Shown piece after piece: positions 6,939 through 15,405 of a DNA stretch of 64,000 nucleotides. A program made the position numbers and the translations under genes. Every line of letters starts with the position of its first letter. The first letter of the stretch is position 1. This DNA is from Candidatus Arthromitus sp. SFB-turkey (GTDB taxonomy: Bacteria > Bacillota > Clostridia > Clostridiales > Clostridiaceae), in assembly GCF_001655775.1 (NCBI RefSeq), contig NZ_LXFF01000030.1, positions 3,130 to 67,129 of the forward strand. Direction: 5' to 3'. The notes below the pieces were generated by a model that was given only the letters and a program-made list of their open reading frames with translations, ran no database searches and had not been told where the DNA came from.

Positions 6939-9665
6939 TTATTTATAATTTTCCAAAATATATTCAACATTTTTATACTCATTAGTTTCACATATATTTT
7001 CAAAAACTTCTTTAATAAAACTATCCTTAGATAAAACTTCAATATTTTCAATAAAATTATCTTCTAAATTCTGCTCAATATTTAAAAATTTCCAAATCTT
7101 ACTTACTAGTTCATTATATCTTTTTAAGTCACTACCAATAAGTGGCTTAAATTTCAAAATATATTCAACAACAAAAACTTCTATAAAATATTTTAAATCA
7201 ACCTTCTTATCTTTTATAAGTTTTTTCCACAAAATAACTTCCCTATTACTCGCCTCTATATTAACACCTAAAAATATTTCATATGCTTTTTTAATTATTA
7301 TACCTATATCATCTAAATTGCCTTCATCAAAACTTTTAGCTTCATAGCTATTATTTTCATCTAAATAATAATCATCAATAGGGCTTTCTTCTGATATTTT
7401 ATTTATCTTTTCTATAATTAAACTAGTTTCATAATGTGGCTCCTCATAATCATCTAAATTATAAGAAAGCATTTCACTTAATTCATTTATATTATCTTCA
7501 ATATCTCCTACACACGCACTATCTCCTAAATATGTAAAAGAAATGCTCTTTTTCTTGTTTTTATCAAATTCAAAATAAGCTAAATACTCAGTATTATTAA
7601 TTAAAACATTTTGAAGAAAATCTATTCTTATATTTTGAGATGATATGGAAAAACTTTGCTCTATAAAAGAATGCCTTATATTATCAATTAACAAAAATAT
7701 ATTTACCTTTAAAAATCCTTTCATAGACGGAACAAATTTAAAATTTGAAAGAACTATGTCAATCCCTGATTTATCAATATTTTTAATAAACAAATTTTTA
7801 GGATCTGTTATTTTGCTCACAAAAAATGAACAAATTTTATACATATTTCCCTTTTGAAATTTAATATAATACATTCCCGAATTATTTATTTGAATATTAT
7901 CAAAATTAATTTTAAATTTCTTATCAAAACTATGTACTTTAATTTCTTGAATAACATGTTTATCTTCTGATAAAACACATACTCCAAAATCCTTCTTAAA
8001 ATCATCAAACACATTTTTATCAATAATAGTTAAATAATTTAATGAATCTAATAAAAATTTTTCACTATGGGAAATTTTAATATACGGATCTGTTTCAATA
8101 TAATTTAAAACAATTGTCTCAAAATAAAATCTATTTTTATCATCATAAATTTTCAAATATATAAACCTTAATACATCAAAATTTTCCACTTGAAAACTAC
8201 ATGAATTATTTAATATATTAAGCTTATATTCCTTATTTTTATCATAAGTATACTTACCTATTAAATCACAATTATCTCTTAAAAATTGAATCTTTAAATT
8301 TTTATTTACACCATCAAATTTTGTATTATACTTTATTTGATTAAACTTTACTCCTATAGAAGGTGAAAATACAAAACTTTCCTTTATTTCATAATCTAAT
8401 TCCACAGTATAAACTTCACTAAATTTATTCAAAATACTAATATTTTCAAAAATAATACTAGTAGTTCCTTGGTCATCTAAAACAATATTACCTTTTTCAA
8501 CGAAATTTTTACTAGTAAAACTTATACCTAATTGTCCAAATTTATCTGATATACCTAAAAATGGTGCTTTATTTAAATCTATATCTAAATTTTTAGATTT
8601 AACTTCAACTGTGTATTTATTTAAACTTTTATTTATACATGGAATTTCAAAATAACTCCTTTGAGTAATTACACTATTTCCCGAACTAAAATCATAATCA
8701 AATTTTATTATGTTAACGCTACTACCTTTACATATGCTTAATTCAAAATAATTTTTTTCATTTTTAATCACGCATTCAAAAACAACCGTATCTTCTTTTT
8801 CCCCTTGAGAAGATTTAAAATATAAAAATTTATTCCTAATATTAGAAATAAAATAATCATAATCATCAATATTTATAAATGAATTAATTTTAAAATACAA
8901 TTTTAATGAAATAGCTTCATCTGAAATGTTAGATAAAATATCATAACTAACATCTTCAATAACTCTATAAGCGTTTATTTCAATATTATCGTACTCAAAA
9001 GAAAATGAAGAAAATATTTCTTTATCCTTAATATTTATCCTTAAAATATAAACTTCATTTGGAATTAATTTATTTATGTTATTATCATCAAACACATCTA
9101 AAATTACAAAATCTATACTATTAATCTTCGTATATATTTTACACGCAATATTTTTTATTTGATTATTTTTAGAGTCAAACAAATTAATATTAGATAAACT
9201 AATCTCAGATAAATCTAATTCCCCAAATTTCTTATTAAAATTTACACATAAATTTTTATTTACCTTACTAAGGTTTATATTAAAATTTTCACATATAACC
9301 TTCTTTTTATAATCAAAAAACTCAAATGTATTTATAACACAAGTTTGAGAATCATCATTTAAATTTACAATTGTAGTTCTTATTTCGTATATACCCTCTG
9401 ATGAAAAATATGGAAACTCAACATAAAAATTTGAAATTTTATTTTCATAACAAATAAGTTTTGACCCTTTGTATATTTCGATTTTTTTAATTTTATCAAA
9501 ACCGCATTTCTTTATTTCAATTTCTTTATATGAAATACATATTTTATTGTTTTTGAGTTCAACTGCCGCTCCTATTGAAAGTATATTTTCATTTTTTTTG
9601 TCACATATTTTAAAATTATTCTTATCTCCTTTATTCTGAAATAATTTCAAATTATTTTTTTTCAT
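6939..9665 (-). CDS. Large protein of unknown function with possible DUF4214-like C-terminus
   Basis: I do not recognise this 908-residue protein with confidence. It has no signal peptide. It starts with a Lys/Asn-rich segment (MKKNNLKLFQNKGDKNNF) and continues with a long series of beta-rich segments of about 90-100 residues, with recurrent patterns such as YKICSFFVSKI and VYTVELDYEIKE that suggest tandem Ig/Fn3-like sandwiches. An acidic linker (about residues 735-790) follows. The last 130 residues are helical; IIIKKAYEIFLGVNIEASNREVILWKKLI is reminiscent of a degenerate DUF4214 unit. A better DUF4214 occurs in the 1907-aa secreted protein at 34490. Without a leader it is either cytoplasmic or exported unconventionally. 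Function unknown. Confidence 0.6.
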   Translation of the reverse strand: MKKNNLKLFQNKGDKNNFKICDKKNENILSIGAAVELKNNKICISYKEIEIKKCGFDKIKKIEIYKGSKLICYENKISNFYVEFPYFSSEGIYEIRTTIVNLNDDSQTCVINTFEFFDYKKKVICENFNINLSKVNKNLCVNFNKKFGELDLSEISLSNINLFDSKNNQIKNIACKIYTKINSIDFVILDVFDDNNINKLIPNEVYILRINIKDKEIFSSFSFEYDNIEINAYRVIEDVSYDILSNISDEAISLKLYFKINSFINIDDYDYFISNIRNKFLYFKSSQGEKEDTVVFECVIKNEKNYFELSICKGSSVNIIKFDYDFSSGNSVITQRSYFEIPCINKSLNKYTVEVKSKNLDIDLNKAPFLGISDKFGQLGISFTSKNFVEKGNIVLDDQGTTSIIFENISILNKFSEVYTVELDYEIKESFVFSPSIGVKFNQIKYNTKFDGVNKNLKIQFLRDNCDLIGKYTYDKNKEYKLNILNNSCSFQVENFDVLRFIYLKIYDDKNRFYFETIVLNYIETDPYIKISHSEKFLLDSLNYLTIIDKNVFDDFKKDFGVCVLSEDKHVIQEIKVHSFDKKFKINFDNIQINNSGMYYIKFQKGNMYKICSFFVSKITDPKNLFIKNIDKSGIDIVLSNFKFVPSMKGFLKVNIFLLIDNIRHSFIEQSFSISSQNIRIDFLQNVLINNTEYLAYFEFDKNKKKSISFTYLGDSACVGDIEDNINELSEMLSYNLDDYEEPHYETSLIIEKINKISEESPIDDYYLDENNSYEAKSFDEGNLDDIGIIIKKAYEIFLGVNIEASNREVILWKKLIKDKKVDLKYFIEVFVVEYILKFKPLIGSDLKRYNELVSKIWKFLNIEQNLEDNFIENIEVLSKDSFIKEVFENICETNEYKNVEYILENYK

Positions 9666-9792
9666 AATAAGTTATCCCCATAAAATCCATTATTTAATTT
9701 CCATTTTTAAAAATACATTTGTTAATAAATTTTATCATATATTAATTTTTTTTTCTATTATTTAATACATATAAAATATTTTTAAAAAAATA

Positions 9793-9819
9793 AAATCTAC
9801 CTAAAAACTAGGTAGATTT
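9793..9819 (-). terminator. Terminator of the AAA ATPase gene
   Basis: The 10-bp stem AAATCTACCT (9793-9802) with AGGTAGATTT (9810-9819) is followed by a T-run on the minus strand, three bases past the stop of the ATPase gene. Confidence 0.85.
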
Positions 9820-9821
9820 CT

Positions 9822-11075
9822 CTAATTATTTTCAAACATTTCAATTTTTAATTGTAAATTTTCTCTAGATATTTCTCCAAGTATTTCATCATTAAAATTA
9901 ACCTTAAATCCTCTATAATCTATAGGTAATTTATTAACTAATACTTTATTTTTATCATATGTAAATTCATAAATATTTATATCGTCAACATTTAATACGT
10001 CATTTATTATATAACCAAATCCAGCTATTTTACTTCTATTCAAATTATTTAACAATAAAAAATTACAAATTTGATCTAATATAACACTACTATTTGTAGA
10101 CATAAAAATAGATGTTCCAGAATTTATAATTCTAATAAGAGCACTAACTATACTTCTTTGTAATTTCAAATTTAAATGAGTTTCAATTTCCTCTATAAAA
10201 AATGAAGTGAATCTTTCTTTAGATTTTAAAAACAAAACAAGTGGTGCAATTTCACGTACAAAATCTGACGCCATACTAATTGGAATTTCTATATCATTTA
10301 AATGACATCTATAGGAATCTTTTGTAAAACTTCCCTTAACCACATCATCTTCTATAAAATTATGTATACTTGAATAAACTCCATTATCTGTAAATTCTAA
10401 GTTTTCAATATTTTTTATAAAATCCCCTATACTTAAATTTTGATATTTTAAATTCTTAAAAACATCTGAATAACATAAAAAAGAACTTCTTCCAGATGGC
10501 ATAAAAACAGGTTTTGATAAACAAACATCGCTAAACCCATCATCTATTATTTTATGACAAATAAGTTCTAACACATAATCTTCATTATCAAAAAATTCAC
10601 TAGGAATTTTTACAAAATCTCCCTCTATAATTATTTCATCACAAAAATCATCTACAACAAGAAATACTTTTGGAAAAATTCTATATTTTGATAAAAAAAT
10701 TTGAGTATTTTCAAATCTCTTATAATTATTTTCAATACTCACATTAAATATTTCATTGAAAAAATAATCCTTATTTTGAAGCAACGATATATTAAAAAAA
10801 TCACAAAAAATATTTCCAACTTCGTTATCAATATATCCTTCTTTATTATTCTTTAAATTCTTAACAAAATCTCTACAAATAAAATACTCTTTTGAAGTTT
10901 TATCTCCATTTTGTATTATTTGTCTAGATAACCTTGACAATCCATAAATTATATTCATAACAACCGTTTTCCCACTATTATTATCACCTGTAAAAATAGT
11001 AAAAGGTGATACTTCAATTTGTACATTATCTAGGTTATCTACATTTTGCATATTAATAATATATCTCTGCTTCAT
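9822..11075 (-). CDS. AAA family ATPase (ABC-type, AAA_15/AAA_21-like)
   Basis: The 417-residue protein has a Walker A motif near its start (FTGDNNSGKTVVMN) and a Walker B with ABC-like dimer region near residue 290 (FFIEEIETHLNLKLQR), followed by IFMSTNSSVILDQI, the switch region of SMC/RecF-like ATPases. VFMPSGRSSFL in the middle is typical of the AAA_15/AAA_21 group, which includes OLD-related and abortive-infection ATPases. No Toprim nuclease domain follows, so it is not a complete OLD protein. The start is set at the ATG at 11075, with AAAGGA 11 bases upstream; a TTG at 11084 is too close to that box. No partner nuclease is adjacent. DNA-linked function is likely, exact role unknown. Confidence 0.8.
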   Translation of the reverse strand: MKQRYIINMQNVDNLDNVQIEVSPFTIFTGDNNSGKTVVMNIIYGLSRLSRQIIQNGDKTSKEYFICRDFVKNLKNNKEGYIDNEVGNIFCDFFNISLLQNKDYFFNEIFNVSIENNYKRFENTQIFLSKYRIFPKVFLVVDDFCDEIIIEGDFVKIPSEFFDNEDYVLELICHKIIDDGFSDVCLSKPVFMPSGRSSFLCYSDVFKNLKYQNLSIGDFIKNIENLEFTDNGVYSSIHNFIEDDVVKGSFTKDSYRCHLNDIEIPISMASDFVREIAPLVLFLKSKERFTSFFIEEIETHLNLKLQRSIVSALIRIINSGTSIFMSTNSSVILDQICNFLLLNNLNRSKIAGFGYIINDVLNVDDINIYEFTYDKNKVLVNKLPIDYRGFKVNFNDEILGEISRENLQLKIEMFENN

Positions 11076-11164
11076 ACTTAACAAAATCCTTTCGTAAATT
11101 CAAATTTAAATTTCTTAGAAGTTATTGTATCATATAACTCAAGTTATTTAAATTTAAATTTTAA

Positions 11165-11869
11165 TTAAAACTCATACCACGTAGGATTAAATGTATTTCC
11201 AACTATTAAAAGAATAATTACATGAACTGGATAAGCTATATAAAAGAAATATTTAAAAAATTTACTCCTATAACCAGGCTTTCCATTATATAAAAGAATA
11301 GGAATTATTGAAAAAACCATCATCCATTGATAATTTCCAAGCAGTAATTCTTCTAAAAAATATTTTGTTCCAAATACAAAGGAAATTTCACACAATGAAA
11401 AAATTATATAAACAATACTCATTAAAAATTTCTTTTGTCTTAAGAAATAAAATATTAAAATCATTCCCACACCATAATAAGATGCTTCAGTATATAAAGA
11501 CAAAATACCAACTATAATTACTCCAATACACCCAATTAACTTTTTAAAAATATTTTCTTTATTACTCTTTATAAATTCAATAATATTAAGCATTAAAATT
11601 CCCATAGCCATAGATGCAAAAATATTCAAAGGTTGTCTAAACATCAAATTAAGTATTAAAAAAGTAATAAATGCAAACCCAAAAAGTCTCATCATAAATT
11701 TTTTACGGTCTCTCGTATGAAAAAAACTCTCAACAAGCAAAAAAAAGTAAATAGGAGCAACAATACGTCCAATATAAGTAAACCATATTGGTGTGTCCGC
11801 TATGTAATAATATACATGATCTAGTACCATTAAAATAAACGCTATAAGTTTTAGTGTAAACGCACTCAT
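11165..11869 (-). CDS. TraX family membrane protein
   Basis: The 234-residue, strongly hydrophobic protein has about seven or eight membrane helices. It begins with the family signature LKLIAFILMVLDHVYYYI, followed by IGRIVAPIYFFLLVESFFHTRDRKKFMMRLFGFA, and ends with YIAYPVHVIILLIV, all typical of TraX (PF05857). TraX of plasmid F acetylates pilin, and chromosomal copies in Firmicutes are presumed membrane acyltransferases acting on surface polymers. A GAGGGG box precedes the ATG. The AAA ATPase follows 89 bases downstream on the same strand. No conjugation genes are present, so a transfer role is not suggested. Confidence 0.9.
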   Translation of the reverse strand: MSAFTLKLIAFILMVLDHVYYYIADTPIWFTYIGRIVAPIYFFLLVESFFHTRDRKKFMMRLFGFAFITFLILNLMFRQPLNIFASMAMGILMLNIIEFIKSNKENIFKKLIGCIGVIIVGILSLYTEASYYGVGMILIFYFLRQKKFLMSIVYIIFSLCEISFVFGTKYFLEELLLGNYQWMMVFSIIPILLYNGKPGYRSKFFKYFFYIAYPVHVIILLIVGNTFNPTWYEF

Positions 11870-11969
11870 TTAAATACCCCTCAATTTTAAAATTATATTT
11901 ATATAATTTTAACATTTTATTCTTATATTGCATTAGTTTTTTATCGTATTTAATATTTAAAAACTAAAT

Positions 11970-11995
11970 AAAGACTTATAAATTTATAAGTCTTT
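11970..11995 (-). terminator. Terminator of the dapF-SDR operon
   Basis: The stem AAAGACTTATAA with TTATAAGTCTTT overlaps the last bases of the SDR stop codon (11994-11996). Confidence 0.8.
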
Positions 11996-12740
11996 ACATC
12001 ATCCACCCACCATCAATATTAATAATTTCTCCACTTATATTTATATAATCACTTGAAAAAAATTTTATAGCATTTACCACATCGTTAACATTTCCAATTC
12101 TATTTAATGGAATTTCTTTTACAATTTCATTTTTTTCATGTGTTTCTAAATGTTTGTTCATATCTGTTTCTATAATTCCAGGTGCAATTCCAATAATTTT
12201 GATTCCCTTAAACTTCATTTCTTTTGAAAGAGATTTTGTAAATAAATTAATTGCCCCTTTAGTTGAAGAATAAACTACCTCGCAAGATGCTCCAACATTT
12301 CCCCATACTGATGAAATATTTATTATACTAGAATTTTCTTTCATAAAATTTTTTAAAATATATTTTGTAAGTATTAAAGAATTAGAAAAATTAACATTTA
12401 TTAAAGATAATATTTTATCATCTTCCTGAAAAATTAATGGATTTATATCATCTATTCCAGAGTTATTAATCAAAATATCAATGTTATATATTTTTTCTTT
12501 ATTTATAAGCTTTAAAAAACTATACACGTTCTCCAAATCATTTAAATTTAGTTTAAATATTTTCAATTTATATGATTTTTCCCTGCTCCATTTTAAAAGT
12601 TCTTCTGCATTATTTAAACTTTCATTATAAGTTATAATAACTTCAGCTCCATGAGTTAAATACATTTTTGCAGTACTTAAACCTATCCCTCTAGCTCCAC
12701 CTGTAATTAAAACAGTTTTATTTTTAAAATTAAAATTCAT
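11994..12740 (-). CDS. Short-chain dehydrogenase/reductase (FabG-like)
   Basis: The 248-residue classical SDR has the NAD(P)-binding turn TGGARGIGLS at residues 12-21, the NNSG motif near 90, a catalytic Ser in NISSVWG, Tyr and Lys in YSSTKGA near 155, and GIAPGIIETDM. It resembles FabG (3-oxoacyl-ACP reductase), but no fab genes are nearby. Its ATG shares its first base with the last base of the TAA stop of the DapF-like gene, and the nearest AAGGAG lies 18 bases upstream, so translation is probably coupled to that gene. This argues for a shared pathway. The substrate cannot be named from the sequence. Confidence 0.9.
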   Translation of the reverse strand: MNFNFKNKTVLITGGARGIGLSTAKMYLTHGAEVIITYNESLNNAEELLKWSREKSYKLKIFKLNLNDLENVYSFLKLINKEKIYNIDILINNSGIDDINPLIFQEDDKILSLINVNFSNSLILTKYILKNFMKENSSIINISSVWGNVGASCEVVYSSTKGAINLFTKSLSKEMKFKGIKIIGIAPGIIETDMNKHLETHEKNEIVKEIPLNRIGNVNDVVNAIKFFSSDYINISGEIINIDGGWMM

Positions 12741-13576
12741 TATAAATTTATTTTAAGAACTCCTTCATAAACCTGATAAACTTCACCTGTCATAAATACA
12801 TTTCCATGTTCATCAATTTCGATTTTTATATCTCCCCCGTCGCATTTTACCAAAATATTAGAATCAGTAAGGCCAAGCTTATAACAAACAGAAGCAGCAG
12901 AGCAACTACTTGAACCAGATGCTAAAGTATATCCAGCACCTCTTTCATAAATTTTTATTTTAATTGTATTTCTATCTAAAACCTCTACAAATTGAACATT
13001 TGTTCTATTTAAAAACAAATCATGATTTTCAATATAAGGTCCATATTTATGTATACTATCCTCATCCAATTTTTCAAAAATAGAAACAGTGTGTGGGTTT
13101 CCAATTGTAAGAGAAGTTATTAAAAATTCCCTATCTAATACATAAATTCTTTCATTAATAACTTCCCTCTCTTCACCTTTAACTCCAATTTCTTTTGAAT
13201 TAAAAGAAACTTTTCCCATAGAAACTTTTATAAGAGTGGCTTCTTCATTTAAATATTTAACAAAAACTTCCCCACCTTTAGTTAAAAGTTTAAATTCACT
13301 TTGTTTTACATATCCATAATCTTTCAAATATTTTGAAAAAATTCTTATTCCATTACCGCTTTTTTCTGCTTCACTTCCATCTGGATTAAAAATTTTAAAA
13401 TAAATATTATTTCCTTCACTTAATATAGGACCATATAAAATCCCATCAGAACCACAACCAAAATTTCTATGACAAATTTTAACTATATTATCCTTACTCA
13501 TCTCAACACTACAAAAATTTGGATCAATTACTAAATAATCATTTCCAAGTGCTTCATATTTAAAAATTTTAGTCAT
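12740..13576 (-). CDS. DapF-family epimerase homologue with Ser replacing both catalytic Cys
   Basis: The 278-residue protein has the two-lobed diaminopimelate epimerase fold signatures: FKYEALGNDYLVIDP at the start, NPDGSEAEKSGNGIR around 64-78 and ERGAGYTLASGSSSC around 211-225. In DapF the two catalytic cysteines lie in the CGNG and CGTG motifs (Cys73 and Cys217 in Haemophilus influenzae). Here these positions are Ser73 (SGNG) and Ser220 (SGSS). Substrate-contact residues around them (GNG, ERG, IGNPH) are kept. The start at 13576 is chosen because AAGGAGG lies nine bases upstream; a TTG at 13582 is too near. It is co-translated with an SDR. It may be an epimerase variant or have another activity on a related amino acid; standard DapF activity is doubtful. 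Confidence 0.85.
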   Translation of the reverse strand: MTKIFKYEALGNDYLVIDPNFCSVEMSKDNIVKICHRNFGCGSDGILYGPILSEGNNIYFKIFNPDGSEAEKSGNGIRIFSKYLKDYGYVKQSEFKLLTKGGEVFVKYLNEEATLIKVSMGKVSFNSKEIGVKGEEREVINERIYVLDREFLITSLTIGNPHTVSIFEKLDEDSIHKYGPYIENHDLFLNRTNVQFVEVLDRNTIKIKIYERGAGYTLASGSSSCSAASVCYKLGLTDSNILVKCDGGDIKIEIDEHGNVFMTGEVYQVYEGVLKINL

Positions 13577-13618
13577 AAACAAAATCCTCCTTTAACTTTT
13601 AAAATTATAACAAAAAAA

Positions 13619-13647
13619 ATTACCATTATAAATTTTATAATGGTAAT
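13619..13647 (-). terminator. Terminator of the alr operon
   Basis: The 12-bp perfect stem ATTACCATTATA (13619-13630) with TATAATGGTAAT (13636-13647) is followed by T8 on the minus strand, just past the stop of the coiled-coil protein gene. Confidence 0.88.
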
Positions 13648-13656
13648 CTAAATTTT

Positions 13657-14271
13657 TTAATTTAACAAAGCTTCAGGTTCCCCTGTATACTCAAAAATTT
13701 CTAAATCAGATATAAACCAATCTTCATCTTTTAAAACCATATTAAATACATATCTTTCAGTTCTACTATTATCCTCAGTGTGAAAATATGTAACAGTTCC
13801 ACTTTCTAAATTATCATTTAATACAAAATCCCCTGATGCCATTTCATCTGGAAATTTTTGATCTTCCTCAATTAAAAACTCGCTTTCTCTATCAGGATCT
13901 AAAAATTTATTGCTTTCTTTTATATTTCCACTATTTACAGACTCAATAAAATCCTCAACAAGTTTAATATTTTTATCTGAAACTTCTTTCTCTAAATTAA
14001 GTTTATTAACTTCATTCTTAACCTGATTTAACTCAACATTAAGACGTGTATTATCACTATTTTTTTCATAATTTTCAACACTTATTTTTTGAAGCTTTTC
14101 CTCAAGTAATTTATATTGTTTCTGTATACTCATATAATCATCAAAATATACTAAAAAAACTGAAACAGATATAACTATTGTAAATACTAAAGATAAAATT
14201 AAAAATATAACTACTCCCATTAACTTATTAGTTTCTTGATCTCTTTTATTATTAAACAAATATGTAGACAA
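13657..14271 (-). CDS. Membrane-anchored coiled-coil protein with NTF2-like tail
   Basis: The product has a short cytosolic N-terminus, one membrane helix (GVVIFLILSLVFTIVISVSVFLVYF), a coiled coil of about 60 residues (from YMSIQKQYKLLEEKL to KEVSDKNIKLVED) and a C-terminal domain of about 90 residues ending FVLNDNLESGTV...WFISDLEIFEY, which reads like a lumicyclin/NTF2-like exported domain. The likely start is the TTG at 14271, with AGGGAG seven bases upstream and overlapping the alr stop; a GTG at 14280 directly abuts that box and is less likely. It lies immediately after alr in one operon. No defined function; an envelope role is inferred. Confidence 0.7.
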   Translation of the reverse strand: MSTYLFNNKRDQETNKLMGVVIFLILSLVFTIVISVSVFLVYFDDYMSIQKQYKLLEEKLQKISVENYEKNSDNTRLNVELNQVKNEVNKLNLEKEVSDKNIKLVEDFIESVNSGNIKESNKFLDPDRESEFLIEEDQKFPDEMASGDFVLNDNLESGTVTYFHTEDNSRTERYVFNMVLKDEDWFISDLEIFEYTGEPEALLN

Positions 14272-14283
14272 ATAAATCACTCC

Positions 14284-15339
14284 CTAATATATGTATTTTT
14301 TATATATAGAACTATCTCCAAGTATAGGAGATATATTTATTTTTACATAATCACCTACACACAAATTATTCCCATCTATAAGTGTTAAATTCATATTACT
14401 TCTGCCAATAATTTTTATCCCCATATCATCTTTATATATTTCATAAGCTTTAACAAAATACCTATAAACAAATTTTAAAACATCATATAAAAAACTTTTT
14501 CTATACTCTCTATAAAATCCAAAATGTTGTATATTTCCAATTTCTAGTATTCCAATTTTCATATCATTTTTAAGTTTAACCTTGTTTCCATATCCAACAT
14601 TTTCACCTTTTTTTACATCATATAACCCCAAAACCTTTGCATAATAACTAAAGGATTGCTCAATTCCAATATTTAATCCATCATATCCATAAATTAAATT
14701 TCCAACTCTTACACCATGGGAAAAACTAGCTTTATTTCTTATTTTTTCATTTATAAATCCACCAGAGTTTAAAATATGTATAAAATATTTATCCTCATAA
14801 ACTTTTATGCTTTCATGAAAATTATGTATTTGATTTAATGTGTATTCTTCATCTTTCACATTATGTAAATGAGTATATATACCTTTTATATTTATGTTTT
14901 TATATTCATTTTCTATATAATTTATAAAATTATGTAATTCTTTTAATTTTATTCCTTTTCTGTTCATTCCAGTACAAACATAAATGTGAACATTTATATT
15001 TAAATCTTTAGGAATTGAAGAAAGTATTTCAAAATTATCTATAGTTATAGTAAATTTTTCTATAAATTCATTTTGAAAATAATCCTCACTTATAATAGGA
15101 GTCAGTATCATGATTTCATTTTGTATTCCCATTTCGTAAAGTTTAATTGCTTCTTCTAAATTTGATACTCCAAACATATCAACTTTATCTTCTAAAAAAT
15201 CACAAATTTTTTGAAGTCCAAGTCCGTAAGCATCGCCTTTTACAACTGCTATAATTTTTTTATTCCCCAAAATATTTCTAATTATACTAATATTTTTCTC
15301 AATCTTACTCAAATTAACTTTTAAATATAAATTTTCCAC
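14284..15339 (-). CDS. alr: Alanine racemase (divergent)
   Basis: This PLP enzyme interconverts L- and D-alanine for peptidoglycan. The PLP lysine is in IAVVKGDAYGLGL (Lys34). The pyridine-nitrogen Arg is in HGVRVGNLIYGY, and the C-terminal catalytic Tyr is in VGYGNKVK. At 351 residues it is shorter than most (370-390). The usual GYADG motif is replaced by GNIQHFGF and the CMDQ motif by NMNLTLID. The divergence concerns the C-terminal beta domain, where the substrate entry corridor forms. It is followed without a gap by a membrane coiled-coil gene. The annotation as a PLP fold-III racemase is firm; D-Ala specificity is likely, not proven. Confidence 0.88.
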   Translation of the reverse strand: MENLYLKVNLSKIEKNISIIRNILGNKKIIAVVKGDAYGLGLQKICDFLEDKVDMFGVSNLEEAIKLYEMGIQNEIMILTPIISEDYFQNEFIEKFTITIDNFEILSSIPKDLNINVHIYVCTGMNRKGIKLKELHNFINYIENEYKNINIKGIYTHLHNVKDEEYTLNQIHNFHESIKVYEDKYFIHILNSGGFINEKIRNKASFSHGVRVGNLIYGYDGLNIGIEQSFSYYAKVLGLYDVKKGENVGYGNKVKLKNDMKIGILEIGNIQHFGFYREYRKSFLYDVLKFVYRYFVKAYEIYKDDMGIKIIGRSNMNLTLIDGNNLCVGDYVKINISPILGDSSIYKKYIY

Positions 15340-15405
15340 TTAAAATCATAACTCCTAATAATAAAAATTTTTTAAAGTTATATCATCTTATAAAGTTTTT
15401 ATACT

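Noticed and set aside
9822-11075. Complete OLD-family nuclease
   Set aside because: The C-terminal Toprim motifs (E and DxD) are absent; only the ATPase part is present.
11165-11869. TraX as a sign of a conjugative element
   Set aside because: No pilus, relaxase, integrase or attachment repeats are nearby; TraX-like genes are common chromosomal genes in Firmicutes.
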